Numbered from the stretch's first letter, positions 34,326-43,995 are shown. The stretch is 64,000 nt of DNA from JAHELQ01 sp965603365 (GCA_965603365.1 CBFDCR010000008.1:40867-104866); one strand, 5' to 3'. Translations and numbers: made by a program. The notes: generated from the sequence alone by a model not told the origin.

Positions 34326-35984
34326 TTACGATTCTATCTTTAACTCACGGTACATGATTGTTTTGATCCTACCGACGACTTCCTGGACTTCCCTGAAGAG
34401 AGTTTGCGATTTTTGGGCCAGGTCGGCCTTAAATTCTTCGTCTTCGATGCCTTCCAGGTTGATCATCACGTTGTAGAGGGCACCCTCGGCCGCGGCTGCT
34501 GCGGCTAAGCCGCCGACCCCGGCGTCGGACAGGGAGTTGCGATTGCCCCTATCCGCCGCCGCCAACGCCAATTGGGCAGCCTCTCTGGTCTTTTCCAGTA
34601 CCGAAAAGGGGATGAGGGTGGCCTCTTTGGTGGCCTCTTGAATTTTCTGATTGCGGATTTCCTGTTCTTCTTCGCTCTTCCTGGGCAGGGAAAAGGCAGC
34701 CATGATTTTATTAAAGGCATCGGTGTCCTTGTCGATGGCCTCCAGGAAAAAATCCTTTAAATGTTGGGCCGCCTCGGCGGTCTCGATCATCTCCTCCCGC
34801 ACGTTCTTGTAGGCCTTCTTGCTGTAGGTCAGATTGCCCACCATGGCACTCAGGCCAGCCGACAGGCTGCCGTTTAGGGCGGCGACGCTGCCGCCGCCGG
34901 GGGCGGGTGAATCGGAGGCCAATTCATCGGCGAATTCCACCAGATCCATGGCAGCCAGGCGCCCTTTGGCTTTGAAGCGATACTCGATGATCTTGTGTTC
35001 GGGATTGAATTCCGAGACCTCATTTAATCCCAGGGTCTGAGCGGCCACCCGGATTAACTCCCCCTCGGATACACCGGTGGAGACACCCAGCTTTCCCAGG
35101 AAATGCCGGCCGGTCTCCAAAACCGCTTGCAAGGGGATCAAGCCCACCAGCTCGCTGCCGGTTACCCGGGCCCCGAATTCGTTGGCAAAGCGCTCGGCCT
35201 CCTCGAATACCCGGTAAAGGGGGGTGATCTTGTAATTGAGCAGGTTAACGGAAATCTGGGCCATGTCGTATTCGTCGATATACCAGCCCACGGCCCGAAC
35301 CGCCTTCAATGTCCCGGCTACCTGCTCTTTTTCGCCGGTCTCCTTGTCTTTGACCATGCGCCCCTTCTCCCGGATCCGTTTGGCAATTTTATTGGCGATC
35401 CTGGTGCTGCGGGTATTGAGATTCACGTTGTAGGCGATCAGGAACTCCCGAGCCCCGGTGACGGTGGCGCCGGCGCCGGGATTAAAGACCGGCTCGCCGA
35501 AATTGGGTCGGTACTTTTCCTGCTTGAGTTTTTCCGGCAGCGCCTCGTACTCTCCTTCCCGGATGTAGGCCAGGCTGCGCCGCTCTTCGCTTGAGGCCGC
35601 CTCCTCATACAGGTAAACCGGGATCTTCAATTCTTCAGCCACCCTCTGGCCCAATTTTTTGGCAATCTCAACGCACTCCTGCATGGTCACTCCGGAGACC
35701 GGTACAAAGGGACACACATCGGTGGCCCCCATGCGGGGGTGGGCGCCGCTGTGTTTGGACATTTCAATTAATTCCGCGGCCTTTTTGATGGCCTGAAACG
35801 CCGCCTCTTCAACCCCTTCGGGGGAGCCGGCAAAGGTCACCACCGTTCGATTGGTGTCTTTGCCGGGGTCTACGTCCAAAAGCACCACATTTTCGACCTT
35901 CTCTATTTCGTCGGTAATTTTTTTTACGATGGCTAAATCTCGCCCTTCTGAAAAGTTGGGAACACATTCGACGATTTTATTCAT
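34326..35984 (-). CDS. ftcD: Glutamate formimidoyltransferase / formimino-THF cyclodeaminase
   Basis: Bifunctional folate enzyme of histidine degradation, 552 residues. It transfers the formimino group from formiminoglutamate to tetrahydrofolate, then cyclises it to methenyl-THF with release of ammonia. The transferase half (about 1-325) shows VECVPNFSEGRD, SKHSGAHPRMGATDVCPFVP and NPGAGATVTGAREFLIAYNV. The cyclodeaminase half (about 340-552) shows ADELASDSPAPGGGSVAALN. The full fused form is present, as in animals and some bacteria. AAGGAGAAG precedes the ATG at 35984, which overlaps the trmD stop as ATGA. Its place as last gene of the ribosomal/tRNA operon is unusual. No other histidine-degradation gene is in the window. 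Confidence 0.96.
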   Translation of the reverse strand: MNKIVECVPNFSEGRDLAIVKKITDEIEKVENVVLLDVDPGKDTNRTVVTFAGSPEGVEEAAFQAIKKAAELIEMSKHSGAHPRMGATDVCPFVPVSGVTMQECVEIAKKLGQRVAEELKIPVYLYEEAASSEERRSLAYIREGEYEALPEKLKQEKYRPNFGEPVFNPGAGATVTGAREFLIAYNVNLNTRSTRIANKIAKRIREKGRMVKDKETGEKEQVAGTLKAVRAVGWYIDEYDMAQISVNLLNYKITPLYRVFEEAERFANEFGARVTGSELVGLIPLQAVLETGRHFLGKLGVSTGVSEGELIRVAAQTLGLNEVSEFNPEHKIIEYRFKAKGRLAAMDLVEFADELASDSPAPGGGSVAALNGSLSAGLSAMVGNLTYSKKAYKNVREEMIETAEAAQHLKDFFLEAIDKDTDAFNKIMAAFSLPRKSEEEQEIRNQKIQEATKEATLIPFSVLEKTREAAQLALAAADRGNRNSLSDAGVGGLAAAAAAEGALYNVMINLEGIEDEEFKADLAQKSQTLFREVQEVVGRIKTIMYRELKIES

Positions 35985-36631
35985 GCTCTTCTCCTTTTTT
36001 GATTTTTTATTCTCCATTCCGTGATTTCTTTGTGGTTTCCCGACAGCAAAACCTCCGGGACCGCTAAGCCCCTGAAATCCCGGGGCTGGGTATACTGGGG
36101 AAAGGCCAATTGATTTTCCGTATAAAAGGAGTCGGTCTGGACCGATTCGGGATTTCCCACCACCCCGTCGATAATGCGGCTTACACTCTCGATGACCGCT
36201 TCCGCCGCGACTTCGCCTCCCATCAGCACATATTCACCTAAGGAAATTTCCTCGTCCACTCGTTCCTCGATCACCCGCTGGTCCACCCCTTCATACCGTC
36301 CGCACACCAGTATTAGGTGGGAGTATGCGGCCAGTTGCCCGACCTTTTTCTGGCTGAGGGGGCGGCCGTAGGCGGAAAACAGGATGACCCGTCCAGCTTG
36401 CCGCCCTTTGACAAAATCGATGGCATTGAACAGGGGTTCCGGTTTCATGACCATTCCCGCTCCGCCGCCGAAGGGCCGGTCATCGACTTTCCGATGCTTA
36501 TCCGTGGTAAATTCTCTGAGGTCATAGACATCGACCCCGATTAATTTATCTTTGGTGGCCCTGGCGATTAGGCCGAATTGAATGAAGTTACGGATCATAT
36601 CGGGAAAAATCGAAATGACTGAAAACCTCAT
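35981..36631 (-). CDS. trmD: tRNA (guanine-37-N1)-methyltransferase
   Basis: SAM-dependent enzyme that makes m1G37 in tRNA and prevents +1 frameshifting. It is a SPOUT-class trefoil-knot protein: FPDMIRNFIQFGL at the start, DDRPFGGGAGMVMKPEP, LVCGRYEGVDQRVIEE and ISLGEYVLMGGE around the knot, then QYTQPRDFRGLAVPEVLLSG. At 216 residues it is shorter than the usual 240-255; it ends soon after the HKEITEWR motif, so the last helices are trimmed. The ATG overlaps the rimM stop by 4 bp (ATGA). Confidence 0.97.
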   Translation of the reverse strand: MRFSVISIFPDMIRNFIQFGLIARATKDKLIGVDVYDLREFTTDKHRKVDDRPFGGGAGMVMKPEPLFNAIDFVKGRQAGRVILFSAYGRPLSQKKVGQLAAYSHLILVCGRYEGVDQRVIEERVDEEISLGEYVLMGGEVAAEAVIESVSRIIDGVVGNPESVQTDSFYTENQLAFPQYTQPRDFRGLAVPEVLLSGNHKEITEWRIKNQKRRRA

Positions 36632-37122
36632 CGGTTTAAGTCCCTCAAACCTTCGGGGGGATCCAGAACAATCGTTCGAGCCCCCCAGTCGATCTGCTTC
36701 ACAATCTCCTCGTGAAAAGGCACATCGATCACTTCACCGTTTGCTTCCACTTCGATGAGAGGGTTCAACCCGGAGTCTTTGATACTTTTAACCGTCCCCC
36801 ATAACCGGCCGTCGGTATCCTTTACGATGAAATGGACGAGAGAGTTTTCCTGCCGATCGTTGGGGGCTTCACCCTCCATGAACAAGGAGCAATCGACAAT
36901 CTTATAGGCGTCGGCAATGGAGTCGAAATGACTCAATTTCAACACTATACTCCCCTTTATTTCCTTCACATATTCAACGTTTTGCCTTAAACTGTGCCTT
37001 TTTGAAGTTAGTATAATCTGCCCCCCCTCCTTAAACAGCTTCGCATCCAGCCCGGGGGATGGCATTAAAACAACTTCCCCCTTGTTACCCCTGGTTTTTA
37101 GTACTCTTCCAAGAAAGATCAA
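36628..37122 (-). CDS. rimM: Ribosome maturation factor RimM
   Basis: 30S assembly factor that acts on the head domain with S19. The 164-residue protein has the N-terminal RimM barrel (FLGRVLKTRGNKGEVVLMPS) and the C-terminal PRC-barrel (DTDGRLWGTVKSI, PFHEEIVKQIDWGARTIVLD). The start is a TTG at 37122, six bases after the khpA stop, with no strong Shine-Dalgarno; translation may depend on coupling. The order between khpA and trmD is as in many bacteria. Confidence 0.95.
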   Translation of the reverse strand: MIFLGRVLKTRGNKGEVVLMPSPGLDAKLFKEGGQIILTSKRHSLRQNVEYVKEIKGSIVLKLSHFDSIADAYKIVDCSLFMEGEAPNDRQENSLVHFIVKDTDGRLWGTVKSIKDSGLNPLIEVEANGEVIDVPFHEEIVKQIDWGARTIVLDPPEGLRDLNR

Positions 37123-37128
37123 TCGTTG

Positions 37129-37371
37129 TTACTGCTCGTAACGCTCGATAATCTCCAGGTTGTACCTTCTTCTTTGCTTCATTCCTGACGCCGCGAGAAT
37201 GGTTCTGATGGCTCTGGCGGTCCTCCCCTGCTTCCCGATTACTTTACCAAGATCTGTTTGGGCTACTCTCAATTCCAGGATTGTGGTTTGCTCTCCGTCA
37301 ATCTGAGTAACCGAGACCTCATCAGGATTGTCAACCAATGACTTGCACACAGTTTCTACCAGGTCTTTCAC
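37129..37371 (-). CDS. khpA: KH-domain RNA-binding protein KhpA
   Basis: An 80-residue single type-II KH domain protein. The GxxG loop is GKQGRTARAIRTIL, preceded by VAQTDLGKVI. In other bacteria KhpA pairs with KhpB/Jag and binds many RNAs. The start is a GTG at 37371 with AAGGAGG six bases upstream. It lies 10 bp after rpsP, the normal position for this gene. Confidence 0.96.
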   Translation of the reverse strand: MKDLVETVCKSLVDNPDEVSVTQIDGEQTTILELRVAQTDLGKVIGKQGRTARAIRTILAASGMKQRRRYNLEIIERYEQ

Positions 37372-37381
37372 GATCGCCTCC

Positions 37382-37624
37382 TTAATTATCGGGTTTAACT
37401 TTCTTTAATAACGATTTAACTGTTTGAGATGGTCTTGCTCCTTTTTTAAGCCATCCGTTGTATTTATCGATATCGATTTTTATATCCACTGGATCTACCA
37501 TGGGGTTATAATATCCCAGATAATCGATATTGCGGGATTCTCTCGGTTTCTGCTTATCTATGGCCACGATTCTGTAAAATGGCCGATGTTTTGTACCTGC
37601 TCGTGTCAGTCGAATAGCAACCAT
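37382..37624 (-). CDS. rpsP: 30S ribosomal protein S16
   Basis: An 80-residue S16 protein. The N-terminal VAIRLTRAGTKHRPFYRIVA and the RNIDYLGYYNPM segment are diagnostic. AGAGGAG lies upstream of the ATG. It is the first gene of the tight rpsP-khpA-rimM-trmD-ftcD run, 32 bp after ffh, the classic ffh-rpsP arrangement. rplS (L19), which often follows trmD, is absent here. Confidence 0.98.
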   Translation of the reverse strand: MVAIRLTRAGTKHRPFYRIVAIDKQKPRESRNIDYLGYYNPMVDPVDIKIDIDKYNGWLKKGARPSQTVKSLLKKVKPDN

Positions 37625-37656
37625 TTTTGTCTGCTCCTCTTACGTAAAATGTTAAT

Positions 37657-38988
37657 TTACATCATTTTAGGTAAAAAGTCAAATTTTTTCAACATCTTTC
37701 TAAAAAAGGGCTTTTTCATGTATTTTTTGATTTCAAAATAGTTTTTCAACAGTTGATTCACCTCCTGCACGCTGCGGCCGCTGCCTCTGGCTATCCGCAG
37801 CCGCCGCCTGCCGTTGATGATCTTCGGGTTATCCCGTTCCTTTTTGGTCATGGAGTTGATGATGGCGATTAGATATCTGACCCGGTTGTCGTCCAGATTC
37901 ATATTATTCATCGGCGCGTTAAAGCCCATGTTGGGCATCATGCCCATGATTTCGCTCAATGAACCCATCTTTTGCATCTGCCGCAGTTGCACCCCGAAGT
38001 CGTCTAAGGTAAACTCGTTGCGCAGCAGCCGCTGGGTCATGATCTCCGCCTGTTTTTCGTCAAACTCCTTTTCCGCCTTTTCGATGAGGGTTAACACGTC
38101 CCCCATGCCTAAGATTTTGGCGGCCAGCCGGTCGGGGTAGAATTTCTGAAAATCGGCATATTTTTCCCCCACTCCGATAAAGGTGATGGGTTTGCCGGTG
38201 ACACTCACGATCGACAGCGCCGCCCCGCCCCGGGCATCGGCATCCAGTTTGGTCAGGATAATTGAATTAATGCCGATCTGCTCATGAAAACTCACCGCCG
38301 AGTTGACCGCGTCCTGGCCGGTCAGGGCATCGGCCACAAATATCACCTCCGGCGGGTTCAGGCTCTTCTTCACCTGTCTCAACTCCTCCATCAACTGGTC
38401 GTCCACATGGAGCCGGCCGGCGGTATCGGCGATCACGTAATCGTAGCCGTACTCCTTCGAGGACTTGATCAGTGCCTTCACGATTCTTTTCAGATCTTTG
38501 CCGTCGTGGCCATAATAGTGTACCCTCACCTCTCTGGCAATGGCCTCCAACTGCTCGGCTGCCGCCAGTCGCTTTAAATCCAGGGAACAGAGAACGGACG
38601 ATTTGCCCTGCTCTTTGAGGTAATGGGCCAGCTTACCGGCAGTGGTGGTCTTGCCCGTGCCCTGCAGCCCCACCAGCATAATGACGGTGGGTTTGCTGGG
38701 GGCTTCGTTTAAGTCTTTGTCGGTGGAGCCCAGCATCTCTTCCAATTCGGTTTTGACGATCTTGACCACCTGCTGGTAGGGAGTGAGACTCTCCTGCACC
38801 TCTTTGCCCAGAGCTTTTTCACGGATGTTTTCGATAAATCTCTTGACCACCTTGAAGTTGACGTCCGCTTCCAGCAGGGACAATTTGATCTCCCGCAGGG
38901 CGGTCTTCATGTTGTCTTCGGTGATCTTGGCCTCACCCTTGAGGTAGCGCATCACCTTATTGAATTTTCCACTTAGATTCTCTAACAT
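37657..38988 (-). CDS. ffh: Signal recognition particle protein Ffh (SRP54)
   Basis: GTPase that binds signal sequences and 4.5S RNA and delivers ribosomes to FtsY. The 443-residue protein has the N domain (1-95), the G domain with GLQGTGKTTTAGKLA, DTAGRLHVD, LTKLDADARGG and FIGVGEKYADFQKF, and the Met-rich M domain (about 325-430, LRQMQKMGSLSEIMGMM, RRRLRIARGSG). The usual DxxRPAA box reads DLKRLAAAEQL, keeping the Arg but replacing Pro with Leu. AGGA precedes the ATG. Confidence 0.97.
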   Translation of the reverse strand: MLENLSGKFNKVMRYLKGEAKITEDNMKTALREIKLSLLEADVNFKVVKRFIENIREKALGKEVQESLTPYQQVVKIVKTELEEMLGSTDKDLNEAPSKPTVIMLVGLQGTGKTTTAGKLAHYLKEQGKSSVLCSLDLKRLAAAEQLEAIAREVRVHYYGHDGKDLKRIVKALIKSSKEYGYDYVIADTAGRLHVDDQLMEELRQVKKSLNPPEVIFVADALTGQDAVNSAVSFHEQIGINSIILTKLDADARGGAALSIVSVTGKPITFIGVGEKYADFQKFYPDRLAAKILGMGDVLTLIEKAEKEFDEKQAEIMTQRLLRNEFTLDDFGVQLRQMQKMGSLSEIMGMMPNMGFNAPMNNMNLDDNRVRYLIAIINSMTKKERDNPKIINGRRRLRIARGSGRSVQEVNQLLKNYFEIKKYMKKPFFRKMLKKFDFLPKMM

Positions 38989-39066
38989 TTTTTATCCTGG
39001 CCACATTTTATCATAAACGTTCCCCAAAGCCCAGCCCCTTTGAGCGTACCCGGGCAGTTCTTCTCT

Positions 39067-39097
39067 AACTCATCCCCCAACCCCTTCTGGGTGAGTT
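39067..39097. repeat. Miniature copy of the AACTCA-type palindromic element
   Basis: AACTCATCCCCCAACCCC begins at 39067 and GGGTGAGTT ends at 39097. These are the same termini as the 118-bp element at 60807-60924, here with nearly all of the interior missing. It lies in the 179-bp spacer between ffh and the MATE gene. Confidence 0.5.
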
Positions 39098-39167
39098 GAA
39101 AATTGTAGAAAAACTGAAGTATTTTTAAAATTAGAATTGCTTGAGCATACACGTTCGGTCTTAAAAG

Positions 39168-40559
39168 CTATTTCACTTCCTCTTTAATGCGGGCCTTAGC
39201 CCAGGTGCCCCGCAGATACCAGAGAAAGATCATCAGGAAACCCAAAAAATTGGAACCGAACATGCCCCACCAGATGCCGTTGGCCCCCCGTAAATCGGTC
39301 GGCCCACCGAATATGACCATGGAGATCAGGTAAACCAGGGGTATGCGGAACAACCAGATGCGGGACAGGTTGGTCACCATGACCGGCACCGTAAAACCGG
39401 CCCCCTGAAAGGCGCCGCTGAACACCGTGATGGCCGCGAAAAACACCACCGACGGCGCAATGATGTAGAACATGGTGTTGCCGATCTGGTGTACCAACGG
39501 GTCGTTGGGGATGAAAAAAACGGTAATCGACCTGCCCCCCAGGGCCATCAACGCCATGGCCGGGACAATGATCAACAGGATTAGATGGACCCCTTTCAGA
39601 ATCGCGCTCTTTGCCCGTTTTATATTCTCGGCCCCTAAGTTCTGACCCACGATGGCGGTCACCGCCTGGGATATACCCATGGCCGGCATCATGAAAAAAT
39701 GGACCGCCCGCATGGCTATGCCGTAGGCCGAGATCACCGGGGTGCCGAAGCGGTTGACGATGCCCATCAGCACCAAAAATCCCAGCGAAGTCCCGGACAT
39801 GCCCACCGCGGCGGGGGCGCCGATTTTAAAGATCATTGAAAATAAGCGGAAATCCGGCTTTAAGTGTCGCAGGCTCAATTTAATGCCCTTCCGGCCGGAA
39901 AAAAACAGCCACATCCCTACTGCCGAGGCCGCACCCCGGGAGAGGATGGTCGTTAAGGCCGCACCCTTAACCCCTAAGGCCGGGAAGCCCAGCCAACCGA
40001 AGATTAACAGCGGGTCCAGTACGACGTTGATGACGGCCGATAGCAATTCCAGTTTTAAGGGGGATTTGGTGTCCCCGTATCCACTCATCACCGAATAATA
40101 GACAAAGAAGGGGAAGGCCAGGGGCATACCCATCACCATGATGCGGTAATAGTCCAGGGTTTGGGCAAAGGTGTCGGCCGGAGTTTTCAGCAGACGAAGA
40201 AACTCCTCGTCCAGGGCCAGCCCCACCAGCACGAACATCGCCGCAAAAGCCAGCAGATAGGTCAACAGGTTGCCGGTGACCGTATGCACCCGTTCCTTTT
40301 CACCGGAACCGGTATACTGGGAGACTAAGGCGGTACCGGCTAGAGAGAAGCCGATGCCGATGGACAGGATGAAGAATATGATATTGAACGATATCACCGG
40401 CGCCGACAGGGCGCTGCGGCCCAGTTTGCCCAGCCAGAAGGTGTCGGCCAGATTGTACAGGGTCTGAACCGCCGATCCTATGGCCAGCGGGTAACCCAGC
40501 CTGATGATGGTGCGGTACATATTGCCCGACAGCAGGTCAATTTTCGTATCTTTGCTCAT
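39168..40559 (-). CDS. MATE family efflux transporter
   Basis: A 463-residue inner-membrane drug/metabolite:cation antiporter with about 12 predicted helices in two homologous halves. Family marks are LGYPLAIGSAVQTLYNLADT, FWLGKLG, and in the second half KIGAPAAVGMSGTSLGFLVL, AVTAIVGQNLGAENIKRA and FQGAGFTVPVMVT. The layout is NorM/DinF-like (Na+ or H+ coupled), but the substrate cannot be told. The ATG has no strong Shine-Dalgarno. Confidence 0.95.
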   Translation of the reverse strand: MSKDTKIDLLSGNMYRTIIRLGYPLAIGSAVQTLYNLADTFWLGKLGRSALSAPVISFNIIFFILSIGIGFSLAGTALVSQYTGSGEKERVHTVTGNLLTYLLAFAAMFVLVGLALDEEFLRLLKTPADTFAQTLDYYRIMVMGMPLAFPFFVYYSVMSGYGDTKSPLKLELLSAVINVVLDPLLIFGWLGFPALGVKGAALTTILSRGAASAVGMWLFFSGRKGIKLSLRHLKPDFRLFSMIFKIGAPAAVGMSGTSLGFLVLMGIVNRFGTPVISAYGIAMRAVHFFMMPAMGISQAVTAIVGQNLGAENIKRAKSAILKGVHLILLIIVPAMALMALGGRSITVFFIPNDPLVHQIGNTMFYIIAPSVVFFAAITVFSGAFQGAGFTVPVMVTNLSRIWLFRIPLVYLISMVIFGGPTDLRGANGIWWGMFGSNFLGFLMIFLWYLRGTWAKARIKEEVK

Positions 40560-40768
40560 AGTTTGCCATTATAATATAAATCCTTCCCCATGAAAAGAGA
40601 AGAAACAAACCTAGATTTCCCATCAAAGTTTTCTTTGTACCCTGAATTGCTAATTTGCTTCATTTATCGACGGACAGTATCGGAAATGCGTTTGATTTTT
40701 TCATTTTTCATACTCCTGTTTGTATGAATTTAGCCTGATTACCTGACATTTTCAAGACAAATCCGGAT

Positions 40769-41158
40769 TTAAGTAAATACCTCCCTGTTGTATGTTTTAG
40801 TTTCTTTATCAATATTGCAATAGGCATTGTAATTGTGTATGGCATTATCTGACGGAAAAAAATAACTGCGACCCTTGCGGAAACGACCGCATATATCTAT
40901 CTTTCTCTTATTCAAAAACCGCCCTTCGCAGTGACCAGGAACCGTACATAAGCCTTTGTCTAATTCAAGGTACTCAATATCCGACACACTGTCTCCCCCT
41001 AAAACGTTGAGCGATAATATACTCAAAAGTATTTGCGAATCAAGCCACCCTTGATCGCCTGTGCGAACTCTAAGCCGATTGTCTGCAAATTTAAATAAGC
41101 CAATCTTTTTGGACAGCTCCAATATAGGTAGTAAACCGGAGTAGCGAATCGCCTTGCT
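40769..41158 (-). pseudogene. Truncated IS4/IS1380-like transposase
   Basis: The frame reads GLLPILELSKKIGLFKFADN at its 5' end, then WLDSQILLSILSLNVLGGDS and VSDIEYLELDKGL. This is the N-terminal part of IS1380/IS4-group transposases, which normally continue for more than 400 residues with a DDE catalytic core. Here the match stops after about 60-90 residues and ends in unrelated sequence, with no catalytic residues. No terminal inverted repeats are visible. It is the remnant of an insertion sequence. Confidence 0.72.
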
Positions 41159-41237
41159 TGATTTTTTGGGGGGACATGTTAAAATTCTCTTTGCATGAAA
41201 CAGGTTACTTTGATGCCTCTAAATAGGAGAAAAATGG

Positions 41238-42131
41238 ATGAAGCAAGAGAGTCGATTTAAAGTCTGGTTCCGGCAGATTCGGGGGCCTTTTCTGGTTCTC
41301 CCCATTGCCCTGGTGTTGATCGGTGTGGCCGCGGCCTATAGGCAGGGCATCCGCCATTGTGGTCATGCACTGCTGCTGCTTTTAGGCGTCATATTGACCC
41401 ATGTGTCGGTCAATCTATTTAATGAGATTTCCGATTATAAAACCCGGATCGATGAGTCCACCACCCCCACCCCCTTCAGCGGCGGCAGCGGTATGCTGCA
41501 GGCAGGCAAGACTTCCGTTTCCTCGGTAACGGTTGCCGCTTACACTACCATGGCCATCGCTGCCGTCATCGGTCTCTATTTTTGTCTGATCAGCGGCTGG
41601 CTGATTCTGATTTTTATGGCCTTCGGCGCGGTGGCCATTCGCTTTTATACCAGCCACCTGGCCAGATGGCTGGTGGGGGAGTTATTTTGCGGCCTGGCCC
41701 TGGGCACCTTTGTGGTACTGGGGGTATACTATGCCTTAACGGGCCGGTTGACCATCGAGATCATCTTGATCTCCATTCCCCCGGGCATTCTCACCTTGCT
41801 GCTGCTGTTTTTAAACGAATTTCCCGATGCCGAAGCCGATGAGAGAGGGGGGCGTCACCATCTGATTATCCACTTCGGCAAGAGAAGGGGGGCGGTGATC
41901 TATGCCGTGATCCTGGCGTTACTGTACATCGTGATACTGCTGGTTCCCTTCGTCTCGGACGCACCCTACACGACTTTGATTGCCCTGCTCACCATGCCCC
42001 TGGCCCTGAAAGCCTCCTCCATCACCCTGAAACATTACGACGACACCGCCAAACTGGTCCCCGCCTTGGGCCTGAACGTCGGCATCGTCATCTTCACCGA
42101 CCTCCTCCTCGCCCTCGCCTACTTCCTGTAG
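41238..42131 (+). CDS. UbiA-family prenyltransferase, MenA-like
   Basis: A 297-residue integral-membrane enzyme with about nine helices that transfers a prenyl chain to an aromatic acceptor. The two Asp-rich motifs are present: NEISDYKTRID (62-72) and NEFPDAEADERGG (about 192-204). The N-terminal RGPFLVLPIALVLIG is MenA/UbiA-like. The arrangement best fits 1,4-dihydroxy-2-naphthoate polyprenyltransferase in menaquinone synthesis, but no other quinone gene is near, so I leave the symbol blank. GGAG lies upstream. Confidence 0.88.
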   Translation: MKQESRFKVWFRQIRGPFLVLPIALVLIGVAAAYRQGIRHCGHALLLLLGVILTHVSVNLFNEISDYKTRIDESTTPTPFSGGSGMLQAGKTSVSSVTVAAYTTMAIAAVIGLYFCLISGWLILIFMAFGAVAIRFYTSHLARWLVGELFCGLALGTFVVLGVYYALTGRLTIEIILISIPPGILTLLLLFLNEFPDAEADERGGRHHLIIHFGKRRGAVIYAVILALLYIVILLVPFVSDAPYTTLIALLTMPLALKASSITLKHYDDTAKLVPALGLNVGIVIFTDLLLALAYFL

Positions 42132-42209
42132 GTCTCCATTGATTAATGAGGAATAAATTTGATATTACGCCTCTTCTATGATATAAAATACCCGTGCATA
42201 GGGTGAACA

Positions 42210-43358
42210 ATGGATCACATTGAATTGCAAGAAATCATCGTTAAAGGCGAAGACTCGCGTCATCAATTTAAGGAGAATATTCATAGTGCCGATCAACTGG
42301 CCCAGGAGATGGTAGCATTTTCCAATAGTCTGGGGGGAACCATTATAATCGGTATAACCGATCGCAGTGAGGTAAAAGGTTTGACGGATAAGGATATTCG
42401 CCGACTCAACCAGTTGGTTGCCAATGTCGCTACCGAGAATGTTAAACCCCAGATATTTCCCGAAACAGAAATTGTCAACTATGAAAAAAAGAAACTCTTA
42501 TTGGTTCATATTCCTTATGGGGCCAATAAACCTTATTGCACCCACAAGGGCATTTTTTTTACCCGATCCGGTTCTGATAAGAGGAAGGTCTCTCAGGATG
42601 AGTTAAAACGTTTGTTCCAGGAGTCAGGTAAACTGTATGCCGATGAAATGATTTTTAAGGAGGCTGATTTTAGGGATATAGATCTGGAACTTTTCAGGGA
42701 TTTTTATCAGCGGAAGTATGGGGAACCTTTTGAAGCGGAAGATCAGTTGGTCCAGACCTTTGAAAATTTGAACCTCGCCTCCGGAGGCTGTCTGAATCTC
42801 TCCGGCATCTTGCTGTTTACCAGGAACCCCATGAAGTATTTCCCCTTAAGCCAGATCATCGCCGTATCATTTTTTGGCACCGATATAGCCGGCAGTAAAT
42901 TCCGGGACAGCGAAAACATAGAGGGCAACCTCAAAAAACTCTACCACGACGGCCTGGCATTTTTAATGCGGAACATCAAAAAAATACAGAATGGACAAAA
43001 TTTCAACAGCCCCGGAATTCCCGAAGTCCCACCAGTCGTTTTTGAGGAGTTACTCATCAATGCCCTGATCCACCGGGACTATTTTTTAAGCAGCAACATC
43101 CGCCTGCTGATTTTTGACGACCGTATTGAAATCGTCAGTCCCGGCAAACTTCACAACAACCTGACGGTGGAGAAGATCAAGAGGGGGGTGGCCATCAAGC
43201 GCAACCATACCCTGGCCTCCTTTGCCTTTGACATTATCCCTTACCGGGGCATCGGCAGCGGTATCCTCCGGGCCTTAAAACACTACCCCCACATCGACTT
43301 TGATAACGATGTGGAACTGGACCAATTTAAAGCCATCATCCACCGCCCCCCAGAATAA
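42210..43358 (+). CDS. AlbA_2 domain / HATPase_c_4 putative transcriptional regulator
   Basis: A 382-residue protein of the RecG-like 'AlbA_2 + ATP-binding' regulator family. The AlbA_2 domain (about 10-130) shows EDSRHQFKENIHSADQLAQE, AFSNSLGGTIIIGI and THKGIFFTRSGSDKRKV. The C-terminal half has the HATPase_c_4 signature (NALIHRDYFLSSNIRLLIFD, DRIEIVSPGKLHNNLT, PYRGIGSGILRAL). The helicase part of true RecG is absent. Such proteins are sometimes toxin-antitoxin or phage-related regulators. AGGGTG lies upstream of the ATG. A stand-alone gene; its targets are unknown. Confidence 0.9.
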   Translation: MDHIELQEIIVKGEDSRHQFKENIHSADQLAQEMVAFSNSLGGTIIIGITDRSEVKGLTDKDIRRLNQLVANVATENVKPQIFPETEIVNYEKKKLLLVHIPYGANKPYCTHKGIFFTRSGSDKRKVSQDELKRLFQESGKLYADEMIFKEADFRDIDLELFRDFYQRKYGEPFEAEDQLVQTFENLNLASGGCLNLSGILLFTRNPMKYFPLSQIIAVSFFGTDIAGSKFRDSENIEGNLKKLYHDGLAFLMRNIKKIQNGQNFNSPGIPEVPPVVFEELLINALIHRDYFLSSNIRLLIFDDRIEIVSPGKLHNNLTVEKIKRGVAIKRNHTLASFAFDIIPYRGIGSGILRALKHYPHIDFDNDVELDQFKAIIHRPPE

Positions 43359-43386
43359 AATATTTTGAGGATAAAAATGCAAATTC

Positions 43387-43995
43387 TTAACTTTTTGAAA
43401 TATCGCAGCCCCATGGTTTAAATTTTGTAAACCATCCAGCTTTTTCCCTGGGCTCTGCTTCTCCTTTTTTTTTCCATTTGTAATCAATATAACCTCTTTC
43501 TTTTTTAAAAACTTCTTTCATAAAGTCTCGTTTACTGGCATCAATTCCTTCATCAGTTGGATGGATTAATATTTTTCCTTTTCCATTCATCACAGCCAAA
43601 TAACCTGTTTTCGCAATTTTACCGAATCCTGGATCAAGAATAATTTTTCTTATCCTTTCAATCGCTTCTTTTTCGCTTAACACTTCCTTATCATATAGGT
43701 TATAGTTATATTCAACAAGGCTCTTGGTTTTTTCTGAAATAGATCTTAAATAATTTTCCACAGAAGCATTTATAGTGGATTCCAGAAGATATAAAGTAGA
43801 ATCGGTTATCTGTTGTAATTCATTGTCAATGTAGGCTTCAATGTTTTTCTTGAATGTAAAATAAGTAGCCAATCCTACTCCCAAAATGATGGCGAGGCTG
43901 GACATACCTAAAATGGACATTATTTTCTTAGAAAAGCTTAAATTTTTGAACATACGAGCTACCTTTCCAGAACCGTAGAATATCTTTTGGCTCAT
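43387..43995 (-). pseudogene. Truncated Cache-domain sensor (chemoreceptor-like)
   Basis: The 202-residue frame has a cytoplasmic N-terminus, a membrane helix (about 24-46, KIMSILGMSSLAIILGVGLA), and a periplasmic Cache region. GYLAVMNGKGKILIHPTDEG and GYIDYKWKKKGEAEPREKAG are the usual small-Cache motifs. It stops at KFKPWGCDISKS, within the fold. The second membrane helix and the HAMP/kinase/MCP signalling part are missing; a convergent gene ends 28 bp away. GGAGGT precedes the ATG. A deletion has probably removed the 3' half. Confidence 0.68.
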
